Both the position numbers and the translations under genes were made by a program. From an uncultured Chloroflexota bacterium (lineage in GTDB: Bacteria; Chloroflexota; Limnocylindria; Limnocylindrales; Limnocylindraceae): DNA of 44,677 nucleotides. How positions within the stretch are numbered: position 1 is the stretch's first letter; each line of letters starts with the position of its first letter. A model generated the notes under the pieces. It had not been told where the DNA came from. It ran no database searches and saw nothing but the letters and a program-made list of their open reading frames with translations. Positions 1-7,152 of the stretch are shown here, one piece after another. Location of the stretch: positions 1 to 44,677 of the forward strand of contig CAIPEX010000016.1 of NCBI GenBank assembly GCA_903864185.1, read 5' to 3'.

Positions 1-472
1 CGAAGACGGGGCACCAGACGATGGCCCTGCGCTGCCCCATGCGACGGCCGGCGCAACGGCCGTTGGCGTGCGCGCGGTGATGGCCGCATGGAACATCGAG
101 CTAGCTGAGGGGTCGGAAGATCGACAACGCACTGCAGCGCAGAAGATCGCGTCAGCAATTCGCGGGAGTGCGTCAGGTGGCGTTACTGGGCTGCAAGCGC
201 TCGGATTCTTTTTGCGCTCGCGTGGCCGCGCCCAGGTTTCGATGAACCTTCACGATGCAGCAGCGGCGGCTGCGCGGGGCGACACACTCGCGGCAATCCG
301 TATGCGTATCGCTGCGCTTGCAGTGCAGCATGGAACGAGCATCGGAGCGACAGAGATCGTGGGGCTTCTCCCTGAGGCGGTGCTCTGTGCAGGCGGAAAC
401 CCAGAAGAGCTCGAGATCAGCGGCGGCTGGGAGCGTGCATCACTTGAGCGGCGAGTAGCAGCCGCTCGCTAA
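1..472 (+). CDS. Glutamate formimidoyltransferase-like protein, C-terminal part (5' end outside window)
   Basis: The reading frame is open from base 2 to the TAA at 470-472, giving about 156 C-terminal residues. The segment GATAVGVRAVMAAWNIEL, followed by QVSMNLHD and GATEIVGLLPEA, matches the conserved core of the formiminotransferase domain, in which the ATAVGAR, NxNL, QVSMNL and SEIVGLIPE blocks occur in this order. The family moves the formimino group of N-formimino-glutamate to tetrahydrofolate in histidine degradation; some bacterial relatives are stand-alone proteins linked to folate metabolism. The active-site half lies upstream and cannot be checked, so the exact substrate is inferred. 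The gene is convergent with the small gene ending at 469, and the two stop codons overlap by four bases. Confidence 0.8.
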   Translation, partial: EDGAPDDGPALPHATAGATAVGVRAVMAAWNIELAEGSEDRQRTAAQKIASAIRGSASGGVTGLQALGFFLRSRGRAQVSMNLHDAAAAAARGDTLAAIRMRIAALAVQHGTSIGATEIVGLLPEAVLCAGGNPEELEISGGWERASLERRVAAAR

Positions 473-720
473 CCAGCGATCCCGATAAGGGCAAGCAGGC
501 TCACGGCAAGAAGTGCCGGCATAAGGCAGCCGCACCCACCGCCACTCCCTTTCTTCGCGTTACCGCGCGGCGATGGCTCGCCACGGCCGCCGTCGGTGAG
601 TACGTTCAACATGATTAACTCTTCGACAATACTTCCGTTGTCATTCAGGTCTAATGGGCCGCCATCTCCGCCGCCATCATCACCGCCACCAAAATCTCCG
701 TCGAATGCATCACTTGTCAT
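469..720 (-). CDS. Small Asp/Gly-rich membrane-anchored protein
   Basis: This is an 83-residue hypothetical protein of no family I recognise. Residues 5-25 are almost only Asp and Gly (DAFDGDFGGGDDGGGDGG). A short non-repetitive part (SIVEELIMLNVLTDGG) follows, then a basic and glycine stretch ending in GCGC, and a single C-terminal hydrophobic segment (LMPALLAVSLLALIGIAG). It is probably a tail-anchored protein with its acidic part exposed. I chose the ATG at 720 because GGAGGTGACC lies directly before it. That SD sits inside the last codons of the preceding zinc-ribbon gene, whose stop lies inside this gene (11-base overlap), so translation is probably coupled. The Cys pair next to the membrane could be a lipidation or disulfide site, which is speculation. 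Confidence 0.6.
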   Translation of the reverse strand: MTSDAFDGDFGGGDDGGGDGGPLDLNDNGSIVEELIMLNVLTDGGRGEPSPRGNAKKGSGGGCGCLMPALLAVSLLALIGIAG

Positions 721-925
721 GGTCACCTCCGCTACCGAATGGATTTGCCGGGGAGTTATACCAAAGCATCGCGCGGAGCTTGCTCTGGTTCTCCTTTGAT
801 TCTTTGCAGCGCTCCGAGCAGGCAACACCTCGCGGGGGGAGCGGATCGAGGAAGGTTTCAATCGTGTAGGTTGGCGCGCCTGGCGCAATCTCTTGCCCAC
901 ACGCAATGCATCGCTCGTTGCTCAT
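710..925 (-). CDS. Small zinc-ribbon-like protein
   Basis: This 71-residue hypothetical protein has a CIACG knuckle near the N-terminus and a CSERC knuckle about 30 residues later, the pattern of a small treble-clef or zinc-ribbon metal site. A short basic and polar tail follows. No specific family is recognised. The chosen ATG at 925 gives MSNERCIACG; an in-frame GTG at 943 would add six residues (MWCHSS), and neither start has a good Shine-Dalgarno. A TAGAGT -10-like box lies ten bases before the GTG. Its last codons carry the ribosome-binding site of the overlapping Asp/Gly-rich gene, so the two are probably made together. A protein with a comparable pair of Cys motifs is encoded at 6793-7140. 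Confidence 0.6.
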   Translation of the reverse strand: MSNERCIACGQEIAPGAPTYTIETFLDPLPPRGVACSERCKESKENQSKLRAMLWYNSPANPFGSGGDHDK

Positions 926-984
926 GCTGCTATGGCACCACACCCCCGTGCCAACTCTATGGCGCGTTTCGCCTGGCGCGTCGA

Positions 985-1674
985 CTACCCGCCGAAGCCC
1001 TCAGCGCGCGGCTCAAGCACCACGGTGGTCGTCTCTTCGGGGAGTGCGGAGATCGTCACCACGAGCTTCTGCTGCGGTGCCGGTGGCGTGGTCAGCCCCT
1101 CCTCTTTACAGAAGGCCTTGACGGCAGCCGTTGCCTTTGACGGCTCATCGATGACTGGCATCGGAATAACAATCTTCGGGGCTAGTTGGCTGATGAGCGC
1201 CGCCGCCGCATTCACCGAGAGTCCGCCACCGACGGGAACGAAGACCACATCAATGCCAGGCAGCTCTTTGACCTGCTCGTTGCCGAGGCCCTCAGCGTGG
1301 TCGCCAAGGTGCACGACGTGCACCCCGTCGATCTCGGCATAAAACGCAGTGTTGTAGCGCGCGGCTGCGCCGCGATGTGCATCGCGGTAGCTGCGCACAC
1401 CAGTCATCAGGATGGATTTCACCTCGTACTCGCCTGGCCCCTCAAGGACGACGGCGTTATCGAGGCTCGTGGCGATCGGCGTGCGCTGGTCGCGCGGCGC
1501 AAGGCGGCCCTTGACCCTCGCGAGCGGCGCATCGTCGGGGTGGCTCAACGTGACGATGTCGGCGGTGATGCCGCGCCCGGTTGGTCCAACGATGGAGGTG
1601 TAGGGGTCGTAGGCGATCGTCGCCTCGCGCCCTCGAATCCGGATGCAGGTTCGCCCGTAGTAGGTGATCTCCAT
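985..1674 (-). CDS. MBL-fold metallo-hydrolase-like protein with degenerate metal motif
   Basis: The 229-residue protein resembles the UlaG/COG2220 branch of the metallo-beta-lactamase fold. It begins with the typical MEITYYGRTCIRI strand, has a DPYT turn, an ADIVTLSHPDD segment near residue 45, a GPGEYEV strand, then HLGDHAEGL and the C-terminal PMPVID strand. The canonical HxHxDH zinc signature is not present: only the first His survives in SHPDDAP. It may therefore be catalytically altered or inactive, or bind metal differently. The start is supported by a GAGAAT -10-like box exactly six bases upstream and by the lack of an SD, indicating a leaderless mRNA. It lies downstream of argS on the same strand, separated by 193 bp. 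Confidence 0.8.
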   Translation of the reverse strand: MEITYYGRTCIRIRGREATIAYDPYTSIVGPTGRGITADIVTLSHPDDAPLARVKGRLAPRDQRTPIATSLDNAVVLEGPGEYEVKSILMTGVRSYRDAHRGAAARYNTAFYAEIDGVHVVHLGDHAEGLGNEQVKELPGIDVVFVPVGGGLSVNAAAALISQLAPKIVIPMPVIDEPSKATAAVKAFCKEEGLTTPPAPQQKLVVTISALPEETTTVVLEPRAEGFGG

Positions 1675-1686
1675 GGGGCTATTCTC
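1675..1686 (-). promoter_or_regulatory. Leaderless promoter of the MBL-fold gene (GAGAAT, 6 nt to ATG)
   Basis: On the minus strand GAGAAT is followed by AGCCCC and then the ATG. The spacing places the transcription start at or next to the first base of the start codon. The box has a poor first base compared with TANNNT, but the identical hexamer and spacing recur at the gene starting at 12357. Confidence 0.45.
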
Positions 1687-1732
1687 CCACGCGCTCGCGG
1701 GTGGCGCCGTATCCCGGTGGCGGTGATGGAGA

Positions 1733-1806
1733 GATCGGGTGGAGCCAATGCCCTCGGCCCCACCCGATCGGAGGTTCGGATCAGGGGAGGGAGGTCCGCG
1801 GATCCG
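1733..1806. repeat. Two tandem hairpins in the argS-MBL intergenic gap
   Basis: GATCGGGTGG (1733-1742) pairs perfectly with CCACCCGATC (1760-1769). A second stem, CGGATC (1777-1782) with GATCCG (1801-1806), lies beside it. There is no T-run on either side, so neither is a canonical intrinsic terminator. They lie in the 193-bp gap after argS and may slow transcription or protect the argS 3' end. I see no convincing ORF or RNA family in the rest of the gap. Confidence 0.4.
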
Positions 1807-1867
1807 AGAACTATCATCTCGCCCGCAGGTGAACCCTCAGGAGGGGGGTCGGTAAAGAGTTCGCAAC

Positions 1868-3652
1868 CTACATTTCGTCTGGTGCAGAGATCCCCAAGAG
1901 TCGCAGGGCGGCCGCGAGGCTTGCCGCGGCAGCCGCGACGAGGCGGAGGCGTTGCGCAGAGCGCTCGGGGGCGCTCGGGTCGACCACCTTCGCATCGCGA
2001 TAGAAGGCGGAGAAGGCGCTCGCAAGCTCGCTCGCGTAGGTCGTCACCCCCTGTGTCTCGTGATGCGCCGCCGCGTCCTCAACCACCTCAGGGAGGCGAA
2101 CGATGATCCGCGCAAGTTGCGCCTCTGGCGATGCTGGATCATCGAGCGCTCCTGCGAGCGTTGCGCTTGGTGCGAGCGACTCGGCCGCCGCCTTGCGCAA
2201 GATCGATTGCATGCGCGCATGTGCATATTGGGCGTAATAGACAGGGTTCTCGCTATTGCGCGCGGTTGCCGCAACGATGTCGAAGTCGACCGCTGTCGTT
2301 GCGCTTCGCGAAGCAAAATACCATCGCGCCGAGTCAACACCAATCTCTTCGAGCAGCTCGTCAAGCGTGACAAATGTTCCAGCACGTTTCGACATGCTCA
2401 TCTCAACCCCATCACGTACGAAACGCACCCAGGCGACGAGGAGCATCTCTACCGACTCTTTGGAATATCCGAGCGCCTCAGCGGCGTTGCGCACGCGTGC
2501 GACCGTACCGTGATGGTCGGCCCCCCACACGTAAACAAGATGGTCAAACCCACGACTGAACTTTTCAACAACATAGCCAATGTCTGACGCAAAGTAGGTG
2601 TAGCCGCCATTGGACTTTCGGATCACGCGATCCTTATCGTCGCCAAACGCTGTGCTGCGGAACCAGAGGGCGCCCTCGCTCTCATCGAGCCAGCCACCCT
2701 CATGGAGTGCTGCGATCGCGCGATCCACATACCCCTCTGTGTACAAGGATCCTTCTGATCGCCAGACATCGAAGTCAACGCCGAGATTACGCAGCGATGC
2801 CTCGATGCCGCTGCGAACATGCTCCGATGCCCATCGCCCAATGACTGCAATCTCGTCGCGCGCAGGGTCGCTCTCGCCGGCCGAGCGAGCAGTTGCCGCT
2901 CGCTCCGCAACATCCTGCGGAATCTCCGCTGCAAGTTCTGCGACATAGTCACCCTTGTAGCCGTCGTCTGCAACCACCTGTTTGTCACGCAGTGCAATGA
3001 CACTCTCGCCAAGCCTGCGCACCTGCTCGCCAAAATCGTTGAAGTAGTACTCACGCGTGACCTCTTGTCCTGCAGCCTCAAGGACACGAGCGAGAAGGTC
3101 GCCGACAAATGCACCGCGTGCGTTGCCGACGGTCAGTGGCCCGGTGGGGTTTGCAGAGACAAACTCTACGTTGACGCGTAGTGCAGTTTGTTGTTCAGCA
3201 AGATGGCCCCATGCAGTAGGTTGTGCAACCAGCGCATCAAGGAGATCTGCAAGCTGTCCGGCTCGCAGGTGGAGATTGAGGAAGCCTGGTCCTGCGACAT
3301 CTGCGGCGGCAATGGGGCCGAGTGATCCTGCCGCGCCGTGCATGCGCTCGCCCGCCTCAGCGGTTAACTCGGCGGCGATCGCAGCTGCAATTTCCGCTGG
3401 CGCGCGCTTCAGCACCTTGCTCGACTTCATTGCGATGTTGGATGCGTAGTCACCATGCGCACGATTTGCTGGGATCTCGATCTCGATGCCGGCGATCAGC
3501 GCACCAAGGGCGGCCGCATCTGCAGGGGCGGGAAGCCGCCCATCGGCAATGGCGCGCCGCAGGGCACGCCCAACGGCCTCACGGACGACATGGCGCAGCG
3601 GGGTGCCAAGGAGCGGGTCGCGAGCGAGGCTGGCAGCACGAACATTCTTCAT
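1868..3652 (-). CDS. argS: Arginyl-tRNA synthetase
   Basis: The 594-residue class I synthetase charges tRNA-Arg with arginine. The N-terminal Arg-S domain ends with PANRAHGDYASN around residues 61-72. The nucleotide-binding signature lies at residues 168-180 (ANPTGPLTVGNAR), so the HIGH motif reads TVGN rather than the usual HVGH. The second signature reads MSMSKRAGTFVTL, and the DALR anticodon-binding domain follows PVYYAQYAHAR. Length and domain order are normal. The start has no SD, but TACGAT lies exactly six bases before the ATG, so a leaderless mRNA is predicted. The gene diverges from a small membrane protein across only 38 bp. The double His substitution in HIGH is worth comparing with homologues; I cannot tell whether it is lineage-typical. 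Confidence 0.96.
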   Translation of the reverse strand: MKNVRAASLARDPLLGTPLRHVVREAVGRALRRAIADGRLPAPADAAALGALIAGIEIEIPANRAHGDYASNIAMKSSKVLKRAPAEIAAAIAAELTAEAGERMHGAAGSLGPIAAADVAGPGFLNLHLRAGQLADLLDALVAQPTAWGHLAEQQTALRVNVEFVSANPTGPLTVGNARGAFVGDLLARVLEAAGQEVTREYYFNDFGEQVRRLGESVIALRDKQVVADDGYKGDYVAELAAEIPQDVAERAATARSAGESDPARDEIAVIGRWASEHVRSGIEASLRNLGVDFDVWRSEGSLYTEGYVDRAIAALHEGGWLDESEGALWFRSTAFGDDKDRVIRKSNGGYTYFASDIGYVVEKFSRGFDHLVYVWGADHHGTVARVRNAAEALGYSKESVEMLLVAWVRFVRDGVEMSMSKRAGTFVTLDELLEEIGVDSARWYFASRSATTAVDFDIVAATARNSENPVYYAQYAHARMQSILRKAAAESLAPSATLAGALDDPASPEAQLARIIVRLPEVVEDAAAHHETQGVTTYASELASAFSAFYRDAKVVDPSAPERSAQRLRLVAAAAASLAAALRLLGISAPDEM

Positions 3653-3664
3653 GGGAGGATCGTA
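3653..3664 (-). promoter_or_regulatory. Leaderless promoter of argS (TACGAT, 6 nt to ATG)
   Basis: Minus strand: TACGAT, then CCTCCC, then ATG. It is a good TANNNT match at the fixed six-base spacing seen repeatedly in this window. Confidence 0.6.
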
Positions 3665-3678
3665 GCCGTGAACTCTGG

Positions 3679-3690
3679 CACGATGTCGCT
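3679..3690 (+). promoter_or_regulatory. Possible leaderless promoter (CACGAT, 6 nt to ATG)
   Basis: CACGAT then GTCGCT then ATG at 3691. It is weaker than the argS box facing the other way (first base C instead of T), but the spacing is the same. The two -10 boxes are back to back, 14 bp apart. Confidence 0.4.
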
Positions 3691-4179
3691 ATGACGGTAG
3701 ACCAGGCACCAGGCGGGCCCGAGATCGGCAGCGTGAGCCGCGCGCAACTGGCGCGCGTCGCGTTCCTCCTGATCGCGACCTTCCTTGCTGGGGCGCTCCT
3801 CCTCCGAGCCCAGGCGGATCGGATCCGGCCGCTCGACATCCCACTTCCTGCTGGCTGGTCGGCAGTATCCGCGGACAGCGTCCTTGCCGGCATCTCACCC
3901 CAGAGCGCGGTCCGCGCCGCGCGAACTGCCGAGGCACCGGTTGGCGCCGTCCCCTACGTGCGCTTGATTCGACTTTCGACAGCGGGCAGCGACGCTGCAG
4001 ACCTCACCGGCGTCTACTGGCTCGTGGTGACCGATGATGTTCGACCATCGATGGAGATTCCTGCCGGTGATTCACTCAACATCATTCGCGCCTATGTGCT
4101 GGTCGACCAGCAGGGAGTTGTGCAGCTTGCCGTCGAACGCGGATTTGCTACGAGCGATCCAACGCTTCCTCCCGAATGA
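3691..4179 (+). CDS. Hypothetical single-pass membrane protein
   Basis: The 162-residue protein has a short N-terminal cytoplasmic part, one transmembrane helix (VAFLLIATFLAGALLL, about residues 27-42) and a roughly 120-residue domain probably outside the cell. That domain contains LPAGWSAVSADSV, PYVRLIRLSTAG and GVYWLVVTDDVRP, and looks like a small alpha/beta fold. I do not recognise a family. The ATG at 3691 is preferred over longer frames because these would run through argS on the other strand and because of the -10-like box six bases upstream. It is divergent from argS and convergent with the MBL-fold hydrolase ending at 4201, with only 21 bp between them. Confidence 0.65.
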   Translation: MTVDQAPGGPEIGSVSRAQLARVAFLLIATFLAGALLLRAQADRIRPLDIPLPAGWSAVSADSVLAGISPQSAVRAARTAEAPVGAVPYVRLIRLSTAGSDAADLTGVYWLVVTDDVRPSMEIPAGDSLNIIRAYVLVDQQGVVQLAVERGFATSDPTLPPE

Positions 4180-4200
4180 TCTCGTCGCATCCGTGAGCCG

Positions 4201-5022
4201 CTAGAGGGAGAACGCCTCACCCTCGCGAATGACGCGGATCTCACCCGTGAATGTTGTTGCCGCATCTGCCTGTGCAGATGCTGGATCTGCTTCGGCACCG
4301 AGATGTGTAAGTAGCAGACGCACTGCACCTCCTGCACTCGCCGCGCGACCGGCCGCGGCGCCGCTCAAATGGCCAGCGTCGGGACTCCACACAGCGTCAC
4401 CGAGCGTTGCTTCGCAGAGCAGCGTGTCGCCAGGATGGATCAGCGGCACGAGGTCCTCCCAATATGCGGCATCACCCGAGTAGACAAGACCTGGCGCATC
4501 CTCATGATCGCGTCGCGAGACGCGCATCGCAACAGAATCGCCCGCATGTCGCACCGCACGCGATTCGATTCGCATGGCGCCTACCTCGGTGATCGCTTCA
4601 CCCCATTGCGTGAAGTTGAATGGCGGGTCAATCTCCGCGCCGTGCATCGCGACGTTCCACTGCGGGGTTACGTCTAAGAGCGCAGCGATGCGATCATCGA
4701 GTCCAGCTGGACCGAACAACTTGACCGAGTGGTGCACCGACCCATCGCGCATACCACTCCCGTGATAGAGCGCATGCCGGAGGGCGATCAGGTCGATCCA
4801 GTGATCGGGATGAAGATGCGAGACGCATACGGCATCAATCGTTGGAAGTAGCTCGCGGCCAAGCGTGCGCGCAAGCGGCACGTAGGCGCCGTGACCAAGG
4901 TCGAGAACGATAGAGCTTCCGCCCGCCTGCACGAGGTAGCTCGACGCACGAGCCCCCTCATGCGCACGATAGGCAGACGCAGTTCCAAGCGCCGTGAGGG
5001 CTAGTCCTTCTTGATCGGCCAC
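4201..5022 (-). CDS. MBL-fold metallo-hydrolase (RNase Z / phosphodiesterase-like branch)
   Basis: This 273-residue hydrolase has the intact zinc signature SHLHPDHWIDL (His69, His71, Asp73, His74). Further metal-site elements are RAVRHAGDSVAMRV, LVYSGDAAY, CEATLGDA, AGHLSG and LLTHLGAEAD. The layout resembles the ribonuclease Z and cyclic-nucleotide phosphodiesterase branch of the superfamily. The substrate cannot be read from sequence. The start is a GTG at 5022 with AGGTGAACA just upstream. The first 22 bases overlap the 3' end of the PHP phosphatase gene, so the two are probably translated from one message. It is too short for an RNase J, and no tRNA-specific exosite is obvious. Confidence 0.85.
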   Translation of the reverse strand: MADQEGLALTALGTASAYRAHEGARASSYLVQAGGSSIVLDLGHGAYVPLARTLGRELLPTIDAVCVSHLHPDHWIDLIALRHALYHGSGMRDGSVHHSVKLFGPAGLDDRIAALLDVTPQWNVAMHGAEIDPPFNFTQWGEAITEVGAMRIESRAVRHAGDSVAMRVSRRDHEDAPGLVYSGDAAYWEDLVPLIHPGDTLLCEATLGDAVWSPDAGHLSGAAAGRAASAGGAVRLLLTHLGAEADPASAQADAATTFTGEIRVIREGEAFSL

Positions 5023-5885
5023 TGTTCACCTGCGTCGCGCCAGCGTCGTGTCGCAAGTTCTTCGAAACCCGCCTCGCGCAAGAGGAGCCGAGCTCGGTCA
5101 AAATTCAGCGCGAACCACTCGGGCTGGTGCGAGTCGGAGCCGGTGACGATGAACTCGCCACCTAGTGCGCGATACCGGTGCACGGCTTGCGGCAGCGGGT
5201 AGGGGACGCCGGTGCGCTGTCGCCAGCCCGACGTGTTGATCTCCAGTGCGGTGCCTGTTTCAACGAGTGCCTTCAAGATCGGCTCATAGAGTTCGGGTGC
5301 CGACTCAAAGCTTGCCGTATCGATATATGGGTGGACGTACTTCCGCACGTAATCCATATGGCCCACGATGTCGAAGAGCCCGCTCTCTACGCCAGCGAGC
5401 ACCTCGTCGAAATACGGCTTCGTATCGTGCGCGGTCGAGCCCTCCCACGTTGCAGCGAGTGATCGCTTGAATGGTGAGTCGGCACCCGGGTGGACACTCC
5501 CGATTGTCAGGTCGTAGTGATTATCACGGAGATGTTCACGAATCGCCTCTTCATACTGGCGCTCATACGAGATCTCTACGCCGAGCAAGATCTCAAGTTG
5601 ATCGCCAAACGCTTCTCGCAACTTGTTTGTTGTATCAACGCGCACCTGATGTGGTGCCATCGTTGCGCCCAGCTCCCGTGGGTCAAAGTCGAGATGATCA
5701 GTAATGGCGATGCGCTTCATCCCGAGTGCAATGGCGAGCGCTGGGTACACCTCAAGGGGCACATCGGAGTCGGGCGAAAGAAGGGTGTGGAGATGCACGT
5801 CAAGATCCAGCTCAAGCTTCCCGTTGATTGCAAGGTCGGGGCGTCGATCGCGGTCTCCAATGCGACGGATCGGCGTAGTGCTCAC
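5001..5885 (-). CDS. PHP-domain phosphatase (histidinol-phosphatase-like)
   Basis: The 294-residue protein carries the four PHP metal motifs in order: DVHLHT, ITDHLDFD, the GSVH and GHMDYVRKY region, and VTGSDSHQPE near the C-terminus. This pattern, the spacing and the length match the HisJ/HisK histidinol-phosphate phosphatase group, which performs the penultimate step of histidine synthesis. Other PHP phosphoesterases share the fold, and no other his gene is nearby, so the assignment is likely but not certain. I prefer the GTG at 5885 (SD GAGG six bases upstream) to the GTG at 5897. It follows the small membrane gene stop by one base and overlaps the MBL hydrolase at its 3' end, forming a three-gene unit. 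Confidence 0.82.
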   Translation of the reverse strand: MSTTPIRRIGDRDRRPDLAINGKLELDLDVHLHTLLSPDSDVPLEVYPALAIALGMKRIAITDHLDFDPRELGATMAPHQVRVDTTNKLREAFGDQLEILLGVEISYERQYEEAIREHLRDNHYDLTIGSVHPGADSPFKRSLAATWEGSTAHDTKPYFDEVLAGVESGLFDIVGHMDYVRKYVHPYIDTASFESAPELYEPILKALVETGTALEINTSGWRQRTGVPYPLPQAVHRYRALGGEFIVTGSDSHQPEWFALNFDRARLLLREAGFEELATRRWRDAGEQWPIKKD

Positions 5886-5886
5886 G

Positions 5887-6240
5887 TTAGACCTCACTCA
5901 GCCATGCGCGTGCACGCGATCCGCTCAGGCCGCGCAACAGTGCAAGTGCAAGGATGATGAATGGGAGTCCTGGGAGCCAGTTGCCAAGCGTGAGCGCAAC
6001 ATAGGGACCTGCAGGGAAGAGGATTGTGGTGAGCGCCATTGCGAAGCCGCGCCCCGCCTGCTTGCGCTGCCAAACCATGGTGATGCTGAAGATTGCGAGG
6101 GCGATGAGCGCCATCCAGACAACTCCTTGCAGGGTGACCGGTGCCGCCGTTGCCTGTTCAATGATTGGCCCCAAGGTGAGACCAAGCCCCGCCAAAAGGA
6201 GGAGCGCGTAGGTCAGGAAGGCTGCAACGCTGATCGGCAT
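5887..6240 (-). CDS. Hypothetical small multi-pass membrane protein
   Basis: The 117-residue protein has about four hydrophobic segments (TYALLLLAGLGLTLG, VVWMALIALAIFSITMVW, AMALTTILFPAGPYVALTL, LPFIILALALL) with a basic loop (QRKQAGR) between the second and third. No family is recognised. It is the first gene of a probable three-gene unit with the PHP phosphatase and the MBL hydrolase. The ATG at 6240 has no SD, but CATCCT lies exactly six bases before it, suggesting leaderless transcription. Its upstream neighbour on the same strand is tRNA-Glu, whose 3' end is 19 bp away. Confidence 0.65.
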   Translation of the reverse strand: MPISVAAFLTYALLLLAGLGLTLGPIIEQATAAPVTLQGVVWMALIALAIFSITMVWQRKQAGRGFAMALTTILFPAGPYVALTLGNWLPGLPFIILALALLRGLSGSRARAWLSEV

Positions 6241-6252
6241 AGTGTCAGGATG
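6241..6252 (-). promoter_or_regulatory. Leaderless promoter (CATCCT, 6 nt to ATG)
   Basis: Minus strand: CATCCT, GACACT, ATG at 6240. It is a weak -10 but has the exact six-base spacing. It lies between the tRNA-Glu 3' end and the gene. Confidence 0.4.
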
Positions 6253-6258
6253 CCACGA

Positions 6259-6335
6259 TGGTACCCCCGACGGGATTCGAACCCGTGATCTCCACCTTGA
6301 AAGGGTGGCGTCCTAGGCCTCTAGACGACAGGGGC
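6259..6335 (-). tRNA. tRNA-Glu (anticodon TTC)
   Basis: The minus strand folds as a full cloverleaf. The acceptor pairs GCCCCTG with CGGGGGT (one G-T end pair). The anticodon stem CCACC/GGTGG carries loop CTTTCAA, and the T arm contains GGTTCGAATCCC. The anticodon TTC reads GAA/GAG. The terminal CCA is encoded (6259-6261); the mature body without it is 6262-6335. Confidence 0.97.
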
Positions 6336-6346
6336 GCACGCAGGTG

Positions 6347-6352
6347 AGCCTA
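6347..6352 (-). promoter_or_regulatory. Promoter -10 of tRNA-Glu
   Basis: TAGGCT lies 11 bases before the first tRNA base. tRNA-Thr and its broken copy have TACAAT at the same 11-base distance, which supports this as the stable-RNA promoter. Confidence 0.5.
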
Positions 6353-6382
6353 CCACCCACCCTCGTGGCGTCGATTGTGGGG

Positions 6383-6715
6383 TTACCCGGCGAGCTGAGC
6401 GAAGATAGTTGCCGCGGCGAATGCTGCTGCTGCGGCAATCACAAACCCACCAGCCATGAGGGCTGCAATCAGTGCCCGCCCGTCGCGAGCATTGCGGATC
6501 GCCCGCACCATGCTCCCCGTGAGCATCACGGCGGCGAAGACGCACGAGGCGCCAACCACCGTCGTGCCAACCGCAAGGCTGGCGATCTGGTCTGCGCTCC
6601 GAATCGTGGCGACCCAGGCGAGATAGCCGGTTGAGGCGAAGAGGGCGACGCCAACAGAGACGAGTGCGCCAAGCGAGGCGGTTCGGCGCAGGCGCTTCAT
6701 TAAGAGTCGGAACAT
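6383..6715 (-). CDS. Hypothetical three-helix membrane protein
   Basis: The 110-residue protein starts with a basic segment (MFRLLMKRLRR) followed by three hydrophobic helices (LGALVSVGVALFASTGYLAWV, VGTTVVGASCVFAAVMLTG, AALMAGGFVIAAAAAFAAATIFAQL). A charged RNARDGR loop precedes the third. No family is recognised. I chose the ATG at 6715 over the longer frame from 6742, because TACCCT lies exactly six bases before 6715 and no SD precedes either. It diverges from the small Cys-rich gene at 6793 across 77 bp. It has no obvious partner. Confidence 0.55.
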   Translation of the reverse strand: MFRLLMKRLRRTASLGALVSVGVALFASTGYLAWVATIRSADQIASLAVGTTVVGASCVFAAVMLTGSMVRAIRNARDGRALIAALMAGGFVIAAAAAFAAATIFAQLAG

Positions 6716-6727
6716 GCGCCTAGGGTA
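6716..6727 (-). promoter_or_regulatory. Leaderless promoter (TACCCT, 6 nt to ATG)
   Basis: Minus strand: TACCCT, AGGCGC, ATG at 6715. It matches TANNNT at the recurrent spacing and decides the start of the gene. Confidence 0.55.
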
Positions 6728-6780
6728 CGACCTTGTGCTCAACGGTGCTTGGCGTGGCGCACCCCCTGCGTCGTCTCAGG

Positions 6781-6792
6781 TAGGATCGGAGC
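6781..6792 (+). promoter_or_regulatory. Leaderless promoter (TAGGAT, 6 nt to ATG)
   Basis: TAGGAT, CGGAGC, ATG at 6793. The box is a good TANNNT match and no SD is positioned for this start. Confidence 0.55.
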
Positions 6793-7140
6793 ATGGAAAT
6801 CATGGGCATCAAAATCCCGACAGTCCTAAAAGAGAACAGCGCGGCGGTGTGTGCGGGGTGTGCACGTGAGATCGACGGGACCCCATTCCGCATGAGCATT
6901 CTCGACACGATTGCCATCGAGGCTGCGCCATCATTTGGGCTTGCGTCACCGATCAATCCTGGCCCATTCCAGTTTTGCAGCGATCCCGCATGCCCGCCCG
7001 CGTGGGCCACAGCTCGCGGCTGGCCAGTCTGCCAGCAGTCTTCTGTGCGCGAGATCATGCGACCGATTGCACTTGGCGACAGCAGGCACGGGCTTTGCGA
7101 CGGCATCCATCGCGATGCGCATGAATTTCTCCCGGCGTAA
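6793..7140 (+). CDS. Small Cys-rich (putative zinc-binding) protein
   Basis: The 115-residue hypothetical protein has a CAGC knuckle around residues 20-23 and CSDPAC about 45 residues later, followed by further Cys (PVCQQ, HGLCDG) and several His (SRHGLCDGIHRDAHEF). The arrangement suggests one structural zinc site, possibly two. No catalytic domain is visible and no family is recognised. The start has a -10 box six bases upstream. The next gene, a large membrane protein, begins 12 bp after its stop on the same strand, so co-transcription is likely. Confidence 0.6.
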   Translation: MEIMGIKIPTVLKENSAAVCAGCAREIDGTPFRMSILDTIAIEAAPSFGLASPINPGPFQFCSDPACPPAWATARGWPVCQQSSVREIMRPIALGDSRHGLCDGIHRDAHEFLPA

Positions 7141-7152
7141 GCCGGCTCCGCG

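Noticed and set aside
1186-2106. Long plus-strand ORF of 306 residues opposite the MBL-fold gene
   Set aside because: It lies antisense to a well-supported gene, is rich in Arg and Pro as expected for an antisense frame, and has no family motif.
3322-3690. N-terminal extension of the membrane protein gene at 3691
   Set aside because: The extension is antisense to the argS start region and would overlap its promoter; the start at 3691 is supported by a -10-like box.
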